From Pedobacter cryoconitis (GTDB lineage: Bacteria; Bacteroidota; Bacteroidia; Sphingobacteriales; Sphingobacteriaceae): a DNA stretch of 64,000 bases. This document shows, piece after piece, positions 26,359-36,031 of the stretch (within the stretch, counting starts at the first letter, position 1; every line of letters starts with the position of its first letter). The notes below the pieces were generated by a model. That model saw nothing but the letters and a program-made list of their open reading frames with translations, did no database searches and had not been told where the DNA came from. The stretch spans positions 494,308 to 558,307 of the forward strand of contig JAAAFW010000015.1 in NCBI GenBank assembly GCA_019352875.1, in the 5' to 3' direction. The position numbers and the translations under genes were made by a program.

Positions 26359-27792
26359 CTATTTCCAACCGCCACCTAAATCGCGGTAAACATTTACTAC
26401 AGCATTCAACTGTTCTTTTTTCGTTTCTATCAATTCCAATTTAGATTCTAATGCATCACGTTGAGTCATGAGTACTTCAAAGTAATCTGCCCTTGCAGAT
26501 TTAAACAGATCATTTGACACTTCGATAGATCTGTTTAATGCATTTACCTGTTGCGATTTCAGACCATAACTTTTCTCCAGGTTACTTATTTTGGAAAGCT
26601 GATTGGATACTTCCAGATAAGCATTTAATATGATCCGCTCATAATTATACATAGCCTGAAGTTGTTTCGCATTGGCACTGTTAAACTCTGCTTTGATCGC
26701 ATTCCGGTTAATGAGAGGCCCGGCAAGATCACCTGCCAATGAATAAAGCACAGACTCAGGAAATCTGAAAAGATAAGATGGTTTGAATGCCTGCAATCCT
26801 ACCGCTGCAGAAATATCCAGAGAAGGATAAAATTCTGCGCGAGCGACTTTCACATCCAGTTTCGCAGCTGTCAGCTCCAGTTCTGCCTGCTTAATATCCG
26901 GGCGGTTAGCCAGTAATTGTGAGGGAATACCCGAATTAACGGCCGAAGGCAGTAAATCCAGGAAATTACTCTTATCCCTTTTAATTGGTTCAGGGTAGCG
27001 ACCTAGTAAAAGATTTATTTTATTCTCTGTTTCCTTAATTTGCTGAAGGATATCAAATTCCAGGCTTCTGGATGCTAATACCTCTGCCTGAAACTTCTGA
27101 ACAGCCAGTTCTGTTGTTCTTGCTGCTTCTTTCTGAACCTTTACAATTTCGAGTGCATTTTTCTGCAACTCTATGTTCTGCTTTACAATCTCTAACTGAC
27201 TATCCAGCGCCATCAACTCGTAATAGGAATTAGCGACTTCGGCTATAAGGTTTGTCAACACGAAGTTCTTCCCTTCAATACTAGACAGATACCTGCTCAC
27301 TGCAGCTTTTTTTGAATTCCGCAGTTTCTTCCAGATATCCACTTCCCAGTTTGCATATGCTGAAAGTGATAAATCTGTAAGCGGGTCCGGAACTTCCTTG
27401 CCAGGTGCAATATCTGTACTGGCATCCCCGGCACCCTGACTGGTATATCTCCCTACTTTCTCAACACCGGTACCTACTCTTGCACCTACTGTTGGCAGAA
27501 GTGCACCTTTCCTAATACGGATTTCATTCTTAGCAATCTCAATTTCCTGGAGGGTAACCATCAGCTCCTGGTTATTTTTCAATGCTGTATCAATTAAAGC
27601 AACCAGATTCTGGTCCTTAAAAAAAGATTTCCAGGGCATGTTTGATACATTGACTGTATCTTTTGTATTGCCGTACAATTCAGGCACGGCTTTACTGGCT
27701 GGTAAAGTTGCGATGGCCGGCGCCTTACAGCCTGCGGCCGCGGCGCTAATACCAATCGCAAGTATATATCGGTTTAAATGGCTTTTATACAT
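26359..27792 (-). CDS. TolC/NodT-type outer membrane efflux lipoprotein
   Basis: 477 residues forming the outer-membrane channel of the tripartite pump. A lipobox-type signal ends at C22 (AAAAGCKAP). Two related halves rich in long amphipathic helices follow (ELMVTLQEIEIAKNEI and later ELTAAKLDVKVARAEFYPSL), typical of the NodT subgroup. Its start overlaps the stop of the RND permease gene by 8 bp, so it is the last gene of the efflux operon. Confidence 0.93.
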   Translation of the reverse strand: MYKSHLNRYILAIGISAAAAGCKAPAIATLPASKAVPELYGNTKDTVNVSNMPWKSFFKDQNLVALIDTALKNNQELMVTLQEIEIAKNEIRIRKGALLPTVGARVGTGVEKVGRYTSQGAGDASTDIAPGKEVPDPLTDLSLSAYANWEVDIWKKLRNSKKAAVSRYLSSIEGKNFVLTNLIAEVANSYYELMALDSQLEIVKQNIELQKNALEIVKVQKEAARTTELAVQKFQAEVLASRSLEFDILQQIKETENKINLLLGRYPEPIKRDKSNFLDLLPSAVNSGIPSQLLANRPDIKQAELELTAAKLDVKVARAEFYPSLDISAAVGLQAFKPSYLFRFPESVLYSLAGDLAGPLINRNAIKAEFNSANAKQLQAMYNYERIILNAYLEVSNQLSKISNLEKSYGLKSQQVNALNRSIEVSNDLFKSARADYFEVLMTQRDALESKLELIETKKEQLNAVVNVYRDLGGGWK

Positions 27793-30700
27793 TGTGATCG
27801 ATTTCTTCGGTTAATGGATTCTCTTCTTCATCTTTAACAAAACTGTGTTTTTCGGCAATCCGGCCGAATATATAATACAGCCCCGGAATAATAAGCACGC
27901 CGAAAATAGTTCCCAGCAGCATACCTCCGGCAGCGGCAGAGCCGATAGTCCTGTTACCGATTCTACCCGGTCCTGAAGCAAAGACCAGAGGAATCAGACC
28001 TGCGATAAAAGCAAAAGATGTCATCAGAATCGGACGAAACCTAACCGCAGCTCCTTCCATCGCAGCCTGCAGTACTGTTGCTCCGTCACGATGTTTCTGA
28101 ATAGCAAATTCAACGATTAGCACTGCATTTTTACCTAACAGACCTATAAGCATAACCAGCGCCACCTGAGCATAGATATTATTCTCCAGTCCAAATAACT
28201 TCAGCAGGAAAAATGCGCCAAAAATACCTGCAGGAAGGGAAAGAATAACCGATAAGGGCAGGATGAAACTTTCATACTGCGCAGCTAGAATAAGATAAAC
28301 GAAACCAAGGCAGATCATGAATATATAAATAGCTTCATTACCCCTGGATACCTCATCTTTGGAAATACCGGCCCAATCTATACCATAACCTCTCGGTAAG
28401 GTCTTCTGCGCTACTTCTGTGATTGCATTTATAGCTGCACCACTACTATAGCCAGGTGCTGATGAACCACTGATTTCCGATGCATTATACATATTATGTC
28501 TGGTAATTTCAGACAAGCCATATACTTTTTCCATCTTCATAAAGGCAGAGAATGGAACCATCTCATCACGGTTATTTTTGACATACAGTTTCAGGATGTC
28601 TTCCGGTAAAGCCCGGTATTGCGGCAACGCCTGAACCATTACTTTATACTGTCTGTCGAACTTGATAAAGTTAGTTTCATAATTACTACCGACCAGTGTG
28701 GACAGTGTATTCATCGCATTTTCTATAGTCACACCTTTCTGCTGGGCAATATCATTATCTACCCGCAGCATATATTGAGGAAAGCTGGCGCTATAAAAGG
28801 TGAAAACTGATGATAGTTCCGGACGTTTACTCAATTCTTTCACAAAATCCTTACTGACTGTTTCCATCTTCTTGAAATCACCAGATCCTGCTTTATCCAG
28901 CAAACGTAGCTCAAACCCACCTGCTGCTCCATAGCCCGGGACAGCTGGTGGCTGAAAGAATTCTATAGAAGCACCGGTAATTTCTGAAGATTTTTCTTCG
29001 AGTTCCTTCATAACTTCTTCCACAGAGTGTTTTCGCTCATCCCAGCTCTTCAGGTTAATCAGGCAGGTTCCCGAGTTGGACCCCGTTCCTTCTGTCAGAA
29101 TCTCATAACCAGCCAGAGATGAAACAGATTGTACACCTTCAACACCCTCTGCTATTTTTTGCAGTCTTTCTGCAATTTGGTTGGTTCTTTCCAGTGATGA
29201 ACCTGGAGGGGTCTGAATAATAGCATAGAACATTCCCTGGTCTTCATTAGGGATAAAACCAGATGGCAAGCTGTTATTCAAGAAATAGATACCGGTACAG
29301 AAAGCAATTAATAGACCAAATGTTACTGCCCTGCGGTTAACAATAATGCCAAGTACTTTCTGATATTTTCCCGAGAGCCGGTTAAAACCAGTGTTAAATC
29401 CATCAAGAAACTTATCCAGCCCTACTTTCTCTTTCTTCTTACCATGGTTATTCTTAAGCAGCATCGCACATAATGCCGGTGTAAGAGTTAGTGCCACAAT
29501 ACCGGAAAGGATAATAGCTGTAGCCATTGTGATAGAGAACTGCCGGTAGAATATACCAACTGGTCCGGACATGAAGGCGACAGGGATAAATACTGCTGCC
29601 ATTAAAAATGTAATCGCAATGATAGCCCCGCTAATTTCATGCATAGCTTTTTTAGTCGCCTTAAGTGGGGAAAGGTGTTCTCCCTCCATCTTGGCATGCA
29701 CCGCTTCAATAACAACAATGGCATCATCTACGACCACTCCAATGGCGAGCACCAGCGCAAATAAAGTAATGAGGTTAAGTGTAATTCCGAAGAACTGCAT
29801 AAACACGAATGTTCCGATTAGTGATACCGGTACAGCAATAGCAGGAATTAAAGTAGACCGCCAATCTCCCAGGAACAGAAACACCACTAATCCCACTAAA
29901 AAGAATGCTTCTACCAGTGTGTGAATTACCTTTTCTATCGAGGCATCGAGGAATTTAGAAACGTCATAACTGATCTCATAATCCATACCTTTTGGAAAAG
30001 AGCTTTTCTTGATCTCATCCATTCTCGCTTTAATATCCTTGATAACCTGACTGGCATTACTGCCATAAGACTGTTTCACAGTGATAGCGGCTGAAGGATT
30101 TCCGTTCAAATTGGAATAAATATCGTACATAGAGCTGCCGAATTCTACTGTCGCAACATCTTTTAGCCGGAGAATTTCGCCATTAGGATTAGAACGCAGG
30201 ATAATATTCTCATATCCATCTTTTGTTGTAAACCTCCCTGGATATTTCAATACATATTCAAAAGATTGAGAACGTTTACCCGAACTTTCGCCAGTCTTAC
30301 CCGGTGAAGCCTCCAGACTCTGCTGATTAAGCGCTTCAAGTACTTCATCGGCAGAAATCTTATAAGCTAGCATACGGTCTGGTTTGAGCCATACACGCAT
30401 TGCATATTCACGGTTACCCAGGATATCGGCAACACCGACACCGTCTACCCTTCTCAATTCAGGTAAAATATTAATGTCAGCAAAATTGAACAGAAATTTC
30501 TGATCCATCTTGGAATCTTTGCTGTACAAGTTAATGTACATAAGCATATTAGACTCCTCACGGGTAATTTTCACACCTTCACGCACAACAAGCGGCGGGA
30601 GTTTATTTACCACAGATGCTACTCTGTTCTGTATGTTTACTGAGGCCTGATTTGGATCAGTACCCAGGTTAAAGACAACTTGTATAGAAGCCTCACCGTC

Positions 30701-30952
30701 GTTCCCTGCATCAGAAGCCATATACTTCATGCCTGGGACGCCATTAATTGCTCTTTCTAATGGTATAATAACGGATTTAATCATGAGCTCACCATTTGCT
30801 CCGGGGTATTCTGCAGTGATATTCACCTTTGGTGGTGAAATGGAAGGAAATTGTGTGACCGGCAGATGGGTCATAGCCAGAATCCCCAGAAAAACTATAA
30901 TGAGTGATATCACTATAGAAAGGACCGGCCTTTGTATAAACTTGTTAAACAT
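27785..30952 (-). CDS. RND efflux permease (HAE1/AcrB-like)
   Basis: 1055-residue inner-membrane proton-driven pump. TM1 starts at residue 10; TM4 holds GVVVDDAIVVIEAV, with the two aspartates that relay protons; large periplasmic porter and docking loops follow TM1 and TM7 (FIPNEDQGMFYAIIQTPPGS opens the second half). The length and motifs match multidrug (HAE1) rather than metal (HME) pumps. It lies between the membrane fusion protein and the outer-membrane channel gene. The drug range cannot be predicted. Confidence 0.95.
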   Translation of the reverse strand: MFNKFIQRPVLSIVISLIIVFLGILAMTHLPVTQFPSISPPKVNITAEYPGANGELMIKSVIIPLERAINGVPGMKYMASDAGNDGEASIQVVFNLGTDPNQASVNIQNRVASVVNKLPPLVVREGVKITREESNMLMYINLYSKDSKMDQKFLFNFADINILPELRRVDGVGVADILGNREYAMRVWLKPDRMLAYKISADEVLEALNQQSLEASPGKTGESSGKRSQSFEYVLKYPGRFTTKDGYENIILRSNPNGEILRLKDVATVEFGSSMYDIYSNLNGNPSAAITVKQSYGSNASQVIKDIKARMDEIKKSSFPKGMDYEISYDVSKFLDASIEKVIHTLVEAFFLVGLVVFLFLGDWRSTLIPAIAVPVSLIGTFVFMQFFGITLNLITLFALVLAIGVVVDDAIVVIEAVHAKMEGEHLSPLKATKKAMHEISGAIIAITFLMAAVFIPVAFMSGPVGIFYRQFSITMATAIILSGIVALTLTPALCAMLLKNNHGKKKEKVGLDKFLDGFNTGFNRLSGKYQKVLGIIVNRRAVTFGLLIAFCTGIYFLNNSLPSGFIPNEDQGMFYAIIQTPPGSSLERTNQIAERLQKIAEGVEGVQSVSSLAGYEILTEGTGSNSGTCLINLKSWDERKHSVEEVMKELEEKSSEITGASIEFFQPPAVPGYGAAGGFELRLLDKAGSGDFKKMETVSKDFVKELSKRPELSSVFTFYSASFPQYMLRVDNDIAQQKGVTIENAMNTLSTLVGSNYETNFIKFDRQYKVMVQALPQYRALPEDILKLYVKNNRDEMVPFSAFMKMEKVYGLSEITRHNMYNASEISGSSAPGYSSGAAINAITEVAQKTLPRGYGIDWAGISKDEVSRGNEAIYIFMICLGFVYLILAAQYESFILPLSVILSLPAGIFGAFFLLKLFGLENNIYAQVALVMLIGLLGKNAVLIVEFAIQKHRDGATVLQAAMEGAAVRFRPILMTSFAFIAGLIPLVFASGPGRIGNRTIGSAAAGGMLLGTIFGVLIIPGLYYIFGRIAEKHSFVKDEEENPLTEEIDHNV

Positions 30953-31011
30953 TTGATTTTCTTTTAAGATGGAACGGAACTGTATTTAAATAATACTTCA
31001 GTTTAACCGGG

Positions 31012-32094
31012 TTATTCTGCTTTTAAGCGTAAATGAGAAATAACTTGCTGAGGTGCCAGATATTGGTAATGAATTTTTTCATCATCCTTTACTTTCTGTA
31101 CACCGTCCAGCAGAATCTTATCACCTATAGTAATACCATCTCCTATTACATAAAGGTCCGGCATCTCACTGTTCACGGTAATATTCCTTGACCGTACCTT
31201 ATCATTCTTGTCTAAGACGTAGACATATTTCTTGTCCTGAATCTCATATGTAGCTTTTTGTGGGATAACCAAAGCGCCATGAAGAGGAACAACCATTTGA
31301 ATCTTACCAGTCTGCCCATTTTTCAGAAGCCTGTCAGCATTTGGAAATCTCGCCCTGAAAGCAATGTTACCAGTTTCACTGTTAAATTCACTTTCTATAA
31401 TTTCCACATTTCCCTGATGTGATAAAAGCTGATTATTCGCCAGTAACAGACTCACTTTATTCTCTCCGCGATCTTTGACGTTAGTCTGATAATCCAGATA
31501 TTCTGGCTCCGAAACATTAAAGTAGGCGAACATCTGACTGTTGTCTGAAAGGCTGGTTAGTAATTCGCCTTCGTCTATAAGACTTCCCAGTTTAAGTGGA
31601 ATACGATCGATCGTTCCATCGAATGGTGCTCTGATCTCTGTAAATGACAAATGAACCTTAGCTAATGAAACTTCTGCGCGGGCCTGCTCCAGTTTTGCCT
31701 GGGCCATTGCCTGTTCATTTTTAGAAACTACATTTTTATCTGCAAGAGTTTTCGCATTCTGCAGCTCTATCTCAGCAGCCCTGGCTTCGGCTTGTGCCTT
31801 TTGCAGCTCTGCCTCATAAAGTTTAGGCATAATGCGAAACAGAACCTGCCCTGCTTTTACAAATTGGCCCTCATCTACATAAATATTCTGCAGGTAGCCT
31901 TTTTCCTGCGCCCTGATTTCAATGTTCCTGACCGATTTGATTTGTGAAACATACTCTTTAGTATAGGAAGTATCTATTTTGACCGGGCTGGTCACTGTGA
32001 ACTTACTTTCTTCTTTTTTTTCTTCTTTTTTGGATGTACAGCTGGAAAGGTACAACAGGGCAGCAAAGCCCGTTAACACGACTATTCTCTTCAT
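31012..32094 (-). CDS. RND periplasmic adaptor (membrane fusion) lipoprotein
   Basis: 360 residues. A lipoprotein signal ends at C19 (YLSSC), followed by a Lys/Glu-rich linker. A lipoyl/barrel-sandwich fold is split by an alpha hairpin (QKAQAEARAAEIELQNAKTL), and a beta-barrel domain follows. It joins the permease to the outer-membrane channel. Second gene of the efflux operon, 59 bp before the permease gene. Confidence 0.93.
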   Translation of the reverse strand: MKRIVVLTGFAALLYLSSCTSKKEEKKEESKFTVTSPVKIDTSYTKEYVSQIKSVRNIEIRAQEKGYLQNIYVDEGQFVKAGQVLFRIMPKLYEAELQKAQAEARAAEIELQNAKTLADKNVVSKNEQAMAQAKLEQARAEVSLAKVHLSFTEIRAPFDGTIDRIPLKLGSLIDEGELLTSLSDNSQMFAYFNVSEPEYLDYQTNVKDRGENKVSLLLANNQLLSHQGNVEIIESEFNSETGNIAFRARFPNADRLLKNGQTGKIQMVVPLHGALVIPQKATYEIQDKKYVYVLDKNDKVRSRNITVNSEMPDLYVIGDGITIGDKILLDGVQKVKDDEKIHYQYLAPQQVISHLRLKAE

Positions 32095-32183
32095 GGTATA
32101 AAATGGAAATGAGCGACTGAATGGTTGGTATGCATGTGAAAAATAAACTCATCACAGCATTAATAACTAATTAGTATTGTTGC

Positions 32184-32582
32184 TCAGATCCTTAATACCC
32201 TTTGTGTAATATAAATTGGTGAAGATTGTGTGTAAGACTGTTGAAGGGCCTTGAGAGGCTCTTCATATTCATTGGAGATGAACTGCTTGTATAGTGTTAC
32301 ATACCACTTATTAAGCAGACTGTATTTGCCCGATAAAAATTTATAGTTATCTGATGCATCTTTGACATCGTCGCCATGAAGAGATTCCTCTTCCAGATCG
32401 ATTTCAGAATTTTCGATGATACTGGAATCCTGATCTGCAGTTTTAAATTTTACATGATGACTTTTTGAATGCGTATGACTGGGAACCCCAGAAGCAGAAT
32501 GATGTGTTGTATTTGCATAAAGATCATACCCTCCGCCTAACAGCAGAAAAAACAGAGATACAAAAAAGACTAATACTCTCAT
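32184..32582 (-). CDS. exported His-rich protein of unknown function
   Basis: 132 residues with a signal peptide (hydrophobic core to about residue 22), then a histidine cluster (TTHHSASGVPSHTHSKSHH, about 25-43), an acidic stretch and a helical C-terminus. No family is recognised. It is the first gene of the efflux operon, 89 bp ahead of the adaptor gene, and starts only a few bases after a TACTTTTG promoter element. The His cluster could bind metal ions, but this is only suggested by composition. Confidence 0.65.
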   Translation of the reverse strand: MRVLVFFVSLFFLLLGGGYDLYANTTHHSASGVPSHTHSKSHHVKFKTADQDSSIIENSEIDLEEESLHGDDVKDASDNYKFLSGKYSLLNKWYVTLYKQFISNEYEEPLKALQQSYTQSSPIYITQRVLRI

Positions 32583-32590
32583 CCGGTGGC

Positions 32591-32598
32591 CAAAAGTA
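32591..32598 (-). promoter_or_regulatory. -7 promoter element of the efflux operon
   Basis: On the minus strand this reads TACTTTTG, a perfect TAnnTTTG -7 element, 8 bp before the His-rich gene. The transcript would have almost no leader. The same octamer serves the divergent DinB gene. Confidence 0.45.
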
Positions 32599-32724
32599 AT
32601 GAAAGATTGAAATAAAAAAAATAAATATCAATTTGATTAAATAAAAGATAGCTAAAACGGTTTTAAAACAGGTAATAGACTGAATCCTATAAACGTTATG
32701 GTTTAACTATAAGGTTTGCGTCTT

Positions 32725-32738
32725 TCAGACCGGTCTGA
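32725..32738. promoter_or_regulatory. 14-bp perfect palindrome, TetR-type operator candidate
   Basis: TCAGACCGGTCTGA is a perfect 14-bp palindrome in the 256-bp gap between the RND operon and the DinB gene. A core of GACCGGTC is frequent among TetR-family operators that control efflux genes. No TetR gene is in the window, so the binding protein would be encoded elsewhere. Confidence 0.5.
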
Positions 32739-32801
32739 GAATAATAAATATTTCTTTAGAATCTAAATTGATCCTGACAAACTGTTGTCACTGCCGCCTT
32801 T

Positions 32802-32809
32802 TACTTTTG
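32802..32809 (+). promoter_or_regulatory. -7 promoter element of the DinB gene
   Basis: TACTTTTG, an exact TAnnTTTG match, lies 29 bp before the start codon. No good -33 TTTG is seen at the right distance. Confidence 0.4.
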
Positions 32810-32838
32810 ATATGTAAACCATAAAAAGATACAATATT

Positions 32839-33315
32839 ATGAATACTATCGCACAAGTTATCAGTCCGGAAGATTTATTGAAACATTGGCAGGGACACCG
32901 GAACCTAACCCGCCGGGTAATTGAAGCTTTTCCCGAAAAAGAATTCTTCGAATTTTCTATCGGTGGAATGAGACCATTTTCAGCGTTAACATCAGAACTT
33001 CTTGCTATAGGTGGCCCCGCACTTAAGGCTACAGTAGAACGTGAGGAAAAACCTTATCAGGAAAGTTCCGAAAAGCTGGAAAGCAAATCTGATTATCTCA
33101 AAAAATGGGATGAAGAAACGGGAGAAATTAACGAGTACTGGAGTAAGCTAAAAATAGAAGACTTCAGTGAAACATTCAACCTGTTCGGTCAGTATAACTC
33201 TCCAATTGTCGAAAATATACTCTATTTCATAGATAATGAAATTCATCACCGTGGACAAGGATATGTCTATCTGAGAGCCTTAGGTATAGAACCACCTTAT
33301 TTCTGGGAAAGATAG
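32839..33315 (+). CDS. DinB family protein
   Basis: 158-residue four-helix-bundle protein of the DinB/YfiT-like superfamily. The spaced histidines expected for the metal site are seen (HWQGHRN near the N-terminus and NEIHHRGQGYVYLRALGI near the C-terminus). Some members are thiol-dependent transferases; this one has no known substrate. Despite the name, DinB here is not DNA polymerase IV. It is convergent with a WYL regulator. Confidence 0.88.
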   Translation: MNTIAQVISPEDLLKHWQGHRNLTRRVIEAFPEKEFFEFSIGGMRPFSALTSELLAIGGPALKATVEREEKPYQESSEKLESKSDYLKKWDEETGEINEYWSKLKIEDFSETFNLFGQYNSPIVENILYFIDNEIHHRGQGYVYLRALGIEPPYFWER

Positions 33316-33358
33316 TTCTTGCAGGACTCCACTACTATTAATCTGAAAAGTCATTAAT

Positions 33359-34345
33359 TTATTCGGATCCAATATTTGTGGAGTCCTTCCGTATACCGGA
33401 CTGCATTTTATCAAGTAGCTCCGAAACTCTTGCCTTTAAACGTTCAGGCTCTAAGATACTTGCACAATCTCCAAACATCAGATACCACCGCGCAAAACTG
33501 TTTTCCAAATCTGGCGAAAGAAAAGTCATTTCTATATTTTCGCCGGCTACCTGCTCGGACACAAAACCTTGATATTTTTTCTCATACTCGAGATATTTGG
33601 CAATTTTTCTATCGACCAATATCCGCACTTTGGTAGTCGGACAAACTAACTTATCTTTTTTTAAATATGTTTCCAGTGGCTGATGTATGATGGTAAATGG
33701 TATTTCTGTAGTATAAATCTCCTGAATCCTGTCTGCCCGAAACTGCCTGTAATCATTACGCATATGACAATACCCTAGCGTATACCAGTTATTATTATCA
33801 TGAAAAACCCCTACAGGTTCGATAGCTCTTTCAACAGTTTGCTCTGCTTCAGCTGTTTTATACCGCAAAATAACCTGGGTCTTCTCAGCGATGCTTTTAA
33901 AAAGCAAGGCTAAAGTATTGGGTGATTTTTCATTAAACAAACTGGATGCAGGTTGCATCAGAACATTAGATTCGATACTGGAAACCCAATCTTTATCTGA
34001 GTTGTGCAAGACGGCTTTTAACTTGAAAGTCGCTGATGCATAATGACTACCCAGCTCTTTATCGATAAATTTTTGCATCAGCTTTTCTGCAGCAATAAAA
34101 CTGCTGGCTTCTTCACGCGTAAACATAACCGGCGGCAAACGGTAGCCTTCCAGCAGAGAATAACCAATTCCAGCTTCACTATACAATGGAACGCCTGATG
34201 CTTCCAAAGTTCTGATATCCCGGTAAATTGTCCGCAAACTGACCTCAAACCGTTCTGCCAATTCATGTGCTTTAACAATTCTTTTAGATTGTAATTGAAT
34301 AAGGATCGCTACAATTCTATCGAAGCGCTTTGGCGTTTCATCCAT
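33359..34345 (-). CDS. YafY-type HTH/WYL-domain transcription regulator
   Basis: 328 residues from the ATG at 34345; an in-frame TTG at 34363 would add six. An N-terminal DeoR-like HTH (IVKAHELAERFEVSLRTIYRDI) is followed by a WYL domain (about 145-225; WYTLGYCHMRNDYRQFRADRI) and a WCX extension. WYL regulators sense ligands, sometimes nucleic acids or nucleotides. Its target is probably local, either DinB or LysE, but nothing in the sequence decides this. Confidence 0.9.
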   Translation of the reverse strand: MDETPKRFDRIVAILIQLQSKRIVKAHELAERFEVSLRTIYRDIRTLEASGVPLYSEAGIGYSLLEGYRLPPVMFTREEASSFIAAEKLMQKFIDKELGSHYASATFKLKAVLHNSDKDWVSSIESNVLMQPASSLFNEKSPNTLALLFKSIAEKTQVILRYKTAEAEQTVERAIEPVGVFHDNNNWYTLGYCHMRNDYRQFRADRIQEIYTTEIPFTIIHQPLETYLKKDKLVCPTTKVRILVDRKIAKYLEYEKKYQGFVSEQVAGENIEMTFLSPDLENSFARWYLMFGDCASILEPERLKARVSELLDKMQSGIRKDSTNIGSE

Positions 34346-34387
34346 CTTTACATATTTTGTCAAATATAAGTTAAAGATTGAATGAGT

Positions 34388-35029
34388 TTAGCTGCCTTTG
34401 GCTTTAGTCAGGAGCATCTTTGCTGCAAGAGCAACCAGAATACTCGCCATGATCCATTTCTGAATACTAACCCATAATGGATTAGCATTAAACCATTTTG
34501 AAGCTTTAGCCGCAACCAGAATCACTGTAAAATTAAGCATTGCGCTGATTAACATCTGGATTGTACCCAGTTGAAAGCATTGCAGTATTATATGACCAGC
34601 CTCAGGCCTGATAAACTGAGGGAAAAGCGATAAATAGAATATAGCCATTTTAGGGTTAAGTACATTCGTCAGAAAACCCATCGTAAATAATTTAAAAGGC
34701 TTATCCTGGGAAAGATTTCCCTGGACGGCAAAAACGCCTTCACTACCTGGCCTTATCGCCTGCCAAGCCAGATATAGCAGATAAAAAGCGCCTGAAATTT
34801 TCAACATTGAAAATAAAAAAGGTACGGCCATAAGCACTGCTGTGAGACCAAATGCGACCATGGTAATATGAAACAAAAAGCCACACATTACACCTAACAA
34901 CGACGTCACTCCCGCCTTCTTACCCTGTGTAATAGAACGTGATATAAGATAGATCATATTTGGGCCTGGGGTAATAGCCATAGCCACAGCAGCAATAAGG
35001 AAAATCAAGAGTTCTTTTTGGGCGATCAT
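34388..35029 (-). CDS. LysE family amino-acid exporter
   Basis: 213-residue inner-membrane protein with about six hydrophobic segments. MAITPGPNMIYLISRS near the N-terminus is the LysE/RhtB signature, and GFLTNVLNPKMAIFYLSLFPQF is the second family motif. Exports amino acids or related metabolites; the substrate is unknown. Located 42 bp upstream of the WYL regulator gene on the same strand, so possibly co-transcribed. Confidence 0.9.
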   Translation of the reverse strand: MIAQKELLIFLIAAVAMAITPGPNMIYLISRSITQGKKAGVTSLLGVMCGFLFHITMVAFGLTAVLMAVPFLFSMLKISGAFYLLYLAWQAIRPGSEGVFAVQGNLSQDKPFKLFTMGFLTNVLNPKMAIFYLSLFPQFIRPEAGHIILQCFQLGTIQMLISAMLNFTVILVAAKASKWFNANPLWVSIQKWIMASILVALAAKMLLTKAKGS

Positions 35030-35124
35030 TATATATTATTACTTTACGGTTATGGTATAATTTTCAGCACAAAATATGAATTTATCCTGTTTAATAATCT
35101 GAATGCTCCATTTATCCTCTGTAT

Positions 35125-35700
35125 ATGCTAAAATCAATATTTACTGTTCTACTGGTCACGATATTTATGTCCTGCGGATACCGGAAACACATGGCCCAAT
35201 CCGATTATTCACTTTATAACCCTGGTTTTATCTTAACTAGCACCACTCCATTAAGAACTGATGGTGTATATGTACTGGAGAAGGTTTGGACTAATCAAAA
35301 TGGAGGTAGAGAAAGAATTGCAGCTGAACGGAAAATCTACAAGTTTTATCCGGGCGGACAAGTGAACCTGATTTTAGATCCGGAACGAAAACTAACCAAT
35401 AGTGAAGCTTACGTTCAGGCATTTAATCATCGGATCGAAGAAAGTCAGAAAAATGGAAGCGCCACTCTGTTTGAAGGCTATTTTAAGGTTGAAAATGATA
35501 AAATGGTTATACAACGCTGGGTGACCCCCAGGAAACAATTTTCCTATGATTATTTCCTGCTTGAAAAGGATATTATTATAGGGATTTCCTCCACAATAAG
35601 CGGTAAAGGGCAGATTACTGATAAACATTTCACAGAATATTATAAAGCTTACTATAGTTTTATTCCGACAAAAGGTGAATATTTAATGCCCAATTGGTAA
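35125..35700 (+). CDS. lipoprotein of unknown function
   Basis: 191 residues with a lipoprotein signal ending at FMSCGYR. The mature part is probably mostly beta-strand (GVYVLEKVWTNQNGG, KFYPGGQVNLI, YFKVENDKMVIQRW), similar in style to lipocalin-like lipoproteins of Bacteroidota, but no family is firmly recognised. It stands alone. Confidence 0.7.
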   Translation: MLKSIFTVLLVTIFMSCGYRKHMAQSDYSLYNPGFILTSTTPLRTDGVYVLEKVWTNQNGGRERIAAERKIYKFYPGGQVNLILDPERKLTNSEAYVQAFNHRIEESQKNGSATLFEGYFKVENDKMVIQRWVTPRKQFSYDYFLLEKDIIIGISSTISGKGQITDKHFTEYYKAYYSFIPTKGEYLMPNW

Positions 35701-35797
35701 GTAGAACCGAATATGTTAACATCAGTATTTTTTAATTTTTACTAAAAAATTAATATCTTGGTTAGATAGAAGATTTTACTGTTTAAAATATATTACT

Positions 35798-35902
35798 ATG
35801 GATTTAATAAAAAACAAAAAGAATGTAATCACATTTGCTTTTTGGATTTTCTTAGTATCAATGTTGATAGGAGCTTATGTAGCTTATAATTCACATGTGT
35901 AA
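35798..35902 (+). CDS. 34-residue single-helix membrane protein
   Basis: A small ORF: ATG 35798, TAA ending at 35902. The product has a basic N-terminus (MDLIKNKKN) followed by one transmembrane helix (VITFAFWIFLVSMLIGAYVA) and a short polar tail (YNSHV). The N-in, helix, tail layout, an independent AT-rich upstream region and a dedicated terminator 30 bp downstream all support a real gene. The function is unknown. Confidence 0.55.
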   Translation: MDLIKNKKNVITFAFWIFLVSMLIGAYVAYNSHV

Positions 35903-35931
35903 GAATTTATTCTAAAAATGCATATTCAACG

Positions 35932-35961
35932 AAAAGCAGGGTTTCATCACTCTGCTTTTTG
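35932..35961 (+). terminator. terminator after the small membrane protein
   Basis: AAAAGCAG (35932-35939) pairs with CTGCTTTT (35952-35959), followed by further T residues. The loop is 12 nt. Confidence 0.7.
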
Positions 35962-36031
35962 TGTTTAAGGACAAGCGCCCGGCATATTTGAATCAAAAAA
36001 CGTATCTTATCAGGACATACCAGTATATACT

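Larger units (their letters stand above)
35701..36031. other. 331-bp gap holding one small gene and its terminator
   Basis: An AT-rich promoter-like stretch (35728-35790) precedes a 34-codon ORF at 35798-35902, which is followed by a hairpin at 35932-35961. The remaining 70 bp before the NYN gene show nothing notable. Confidence 0.6.
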
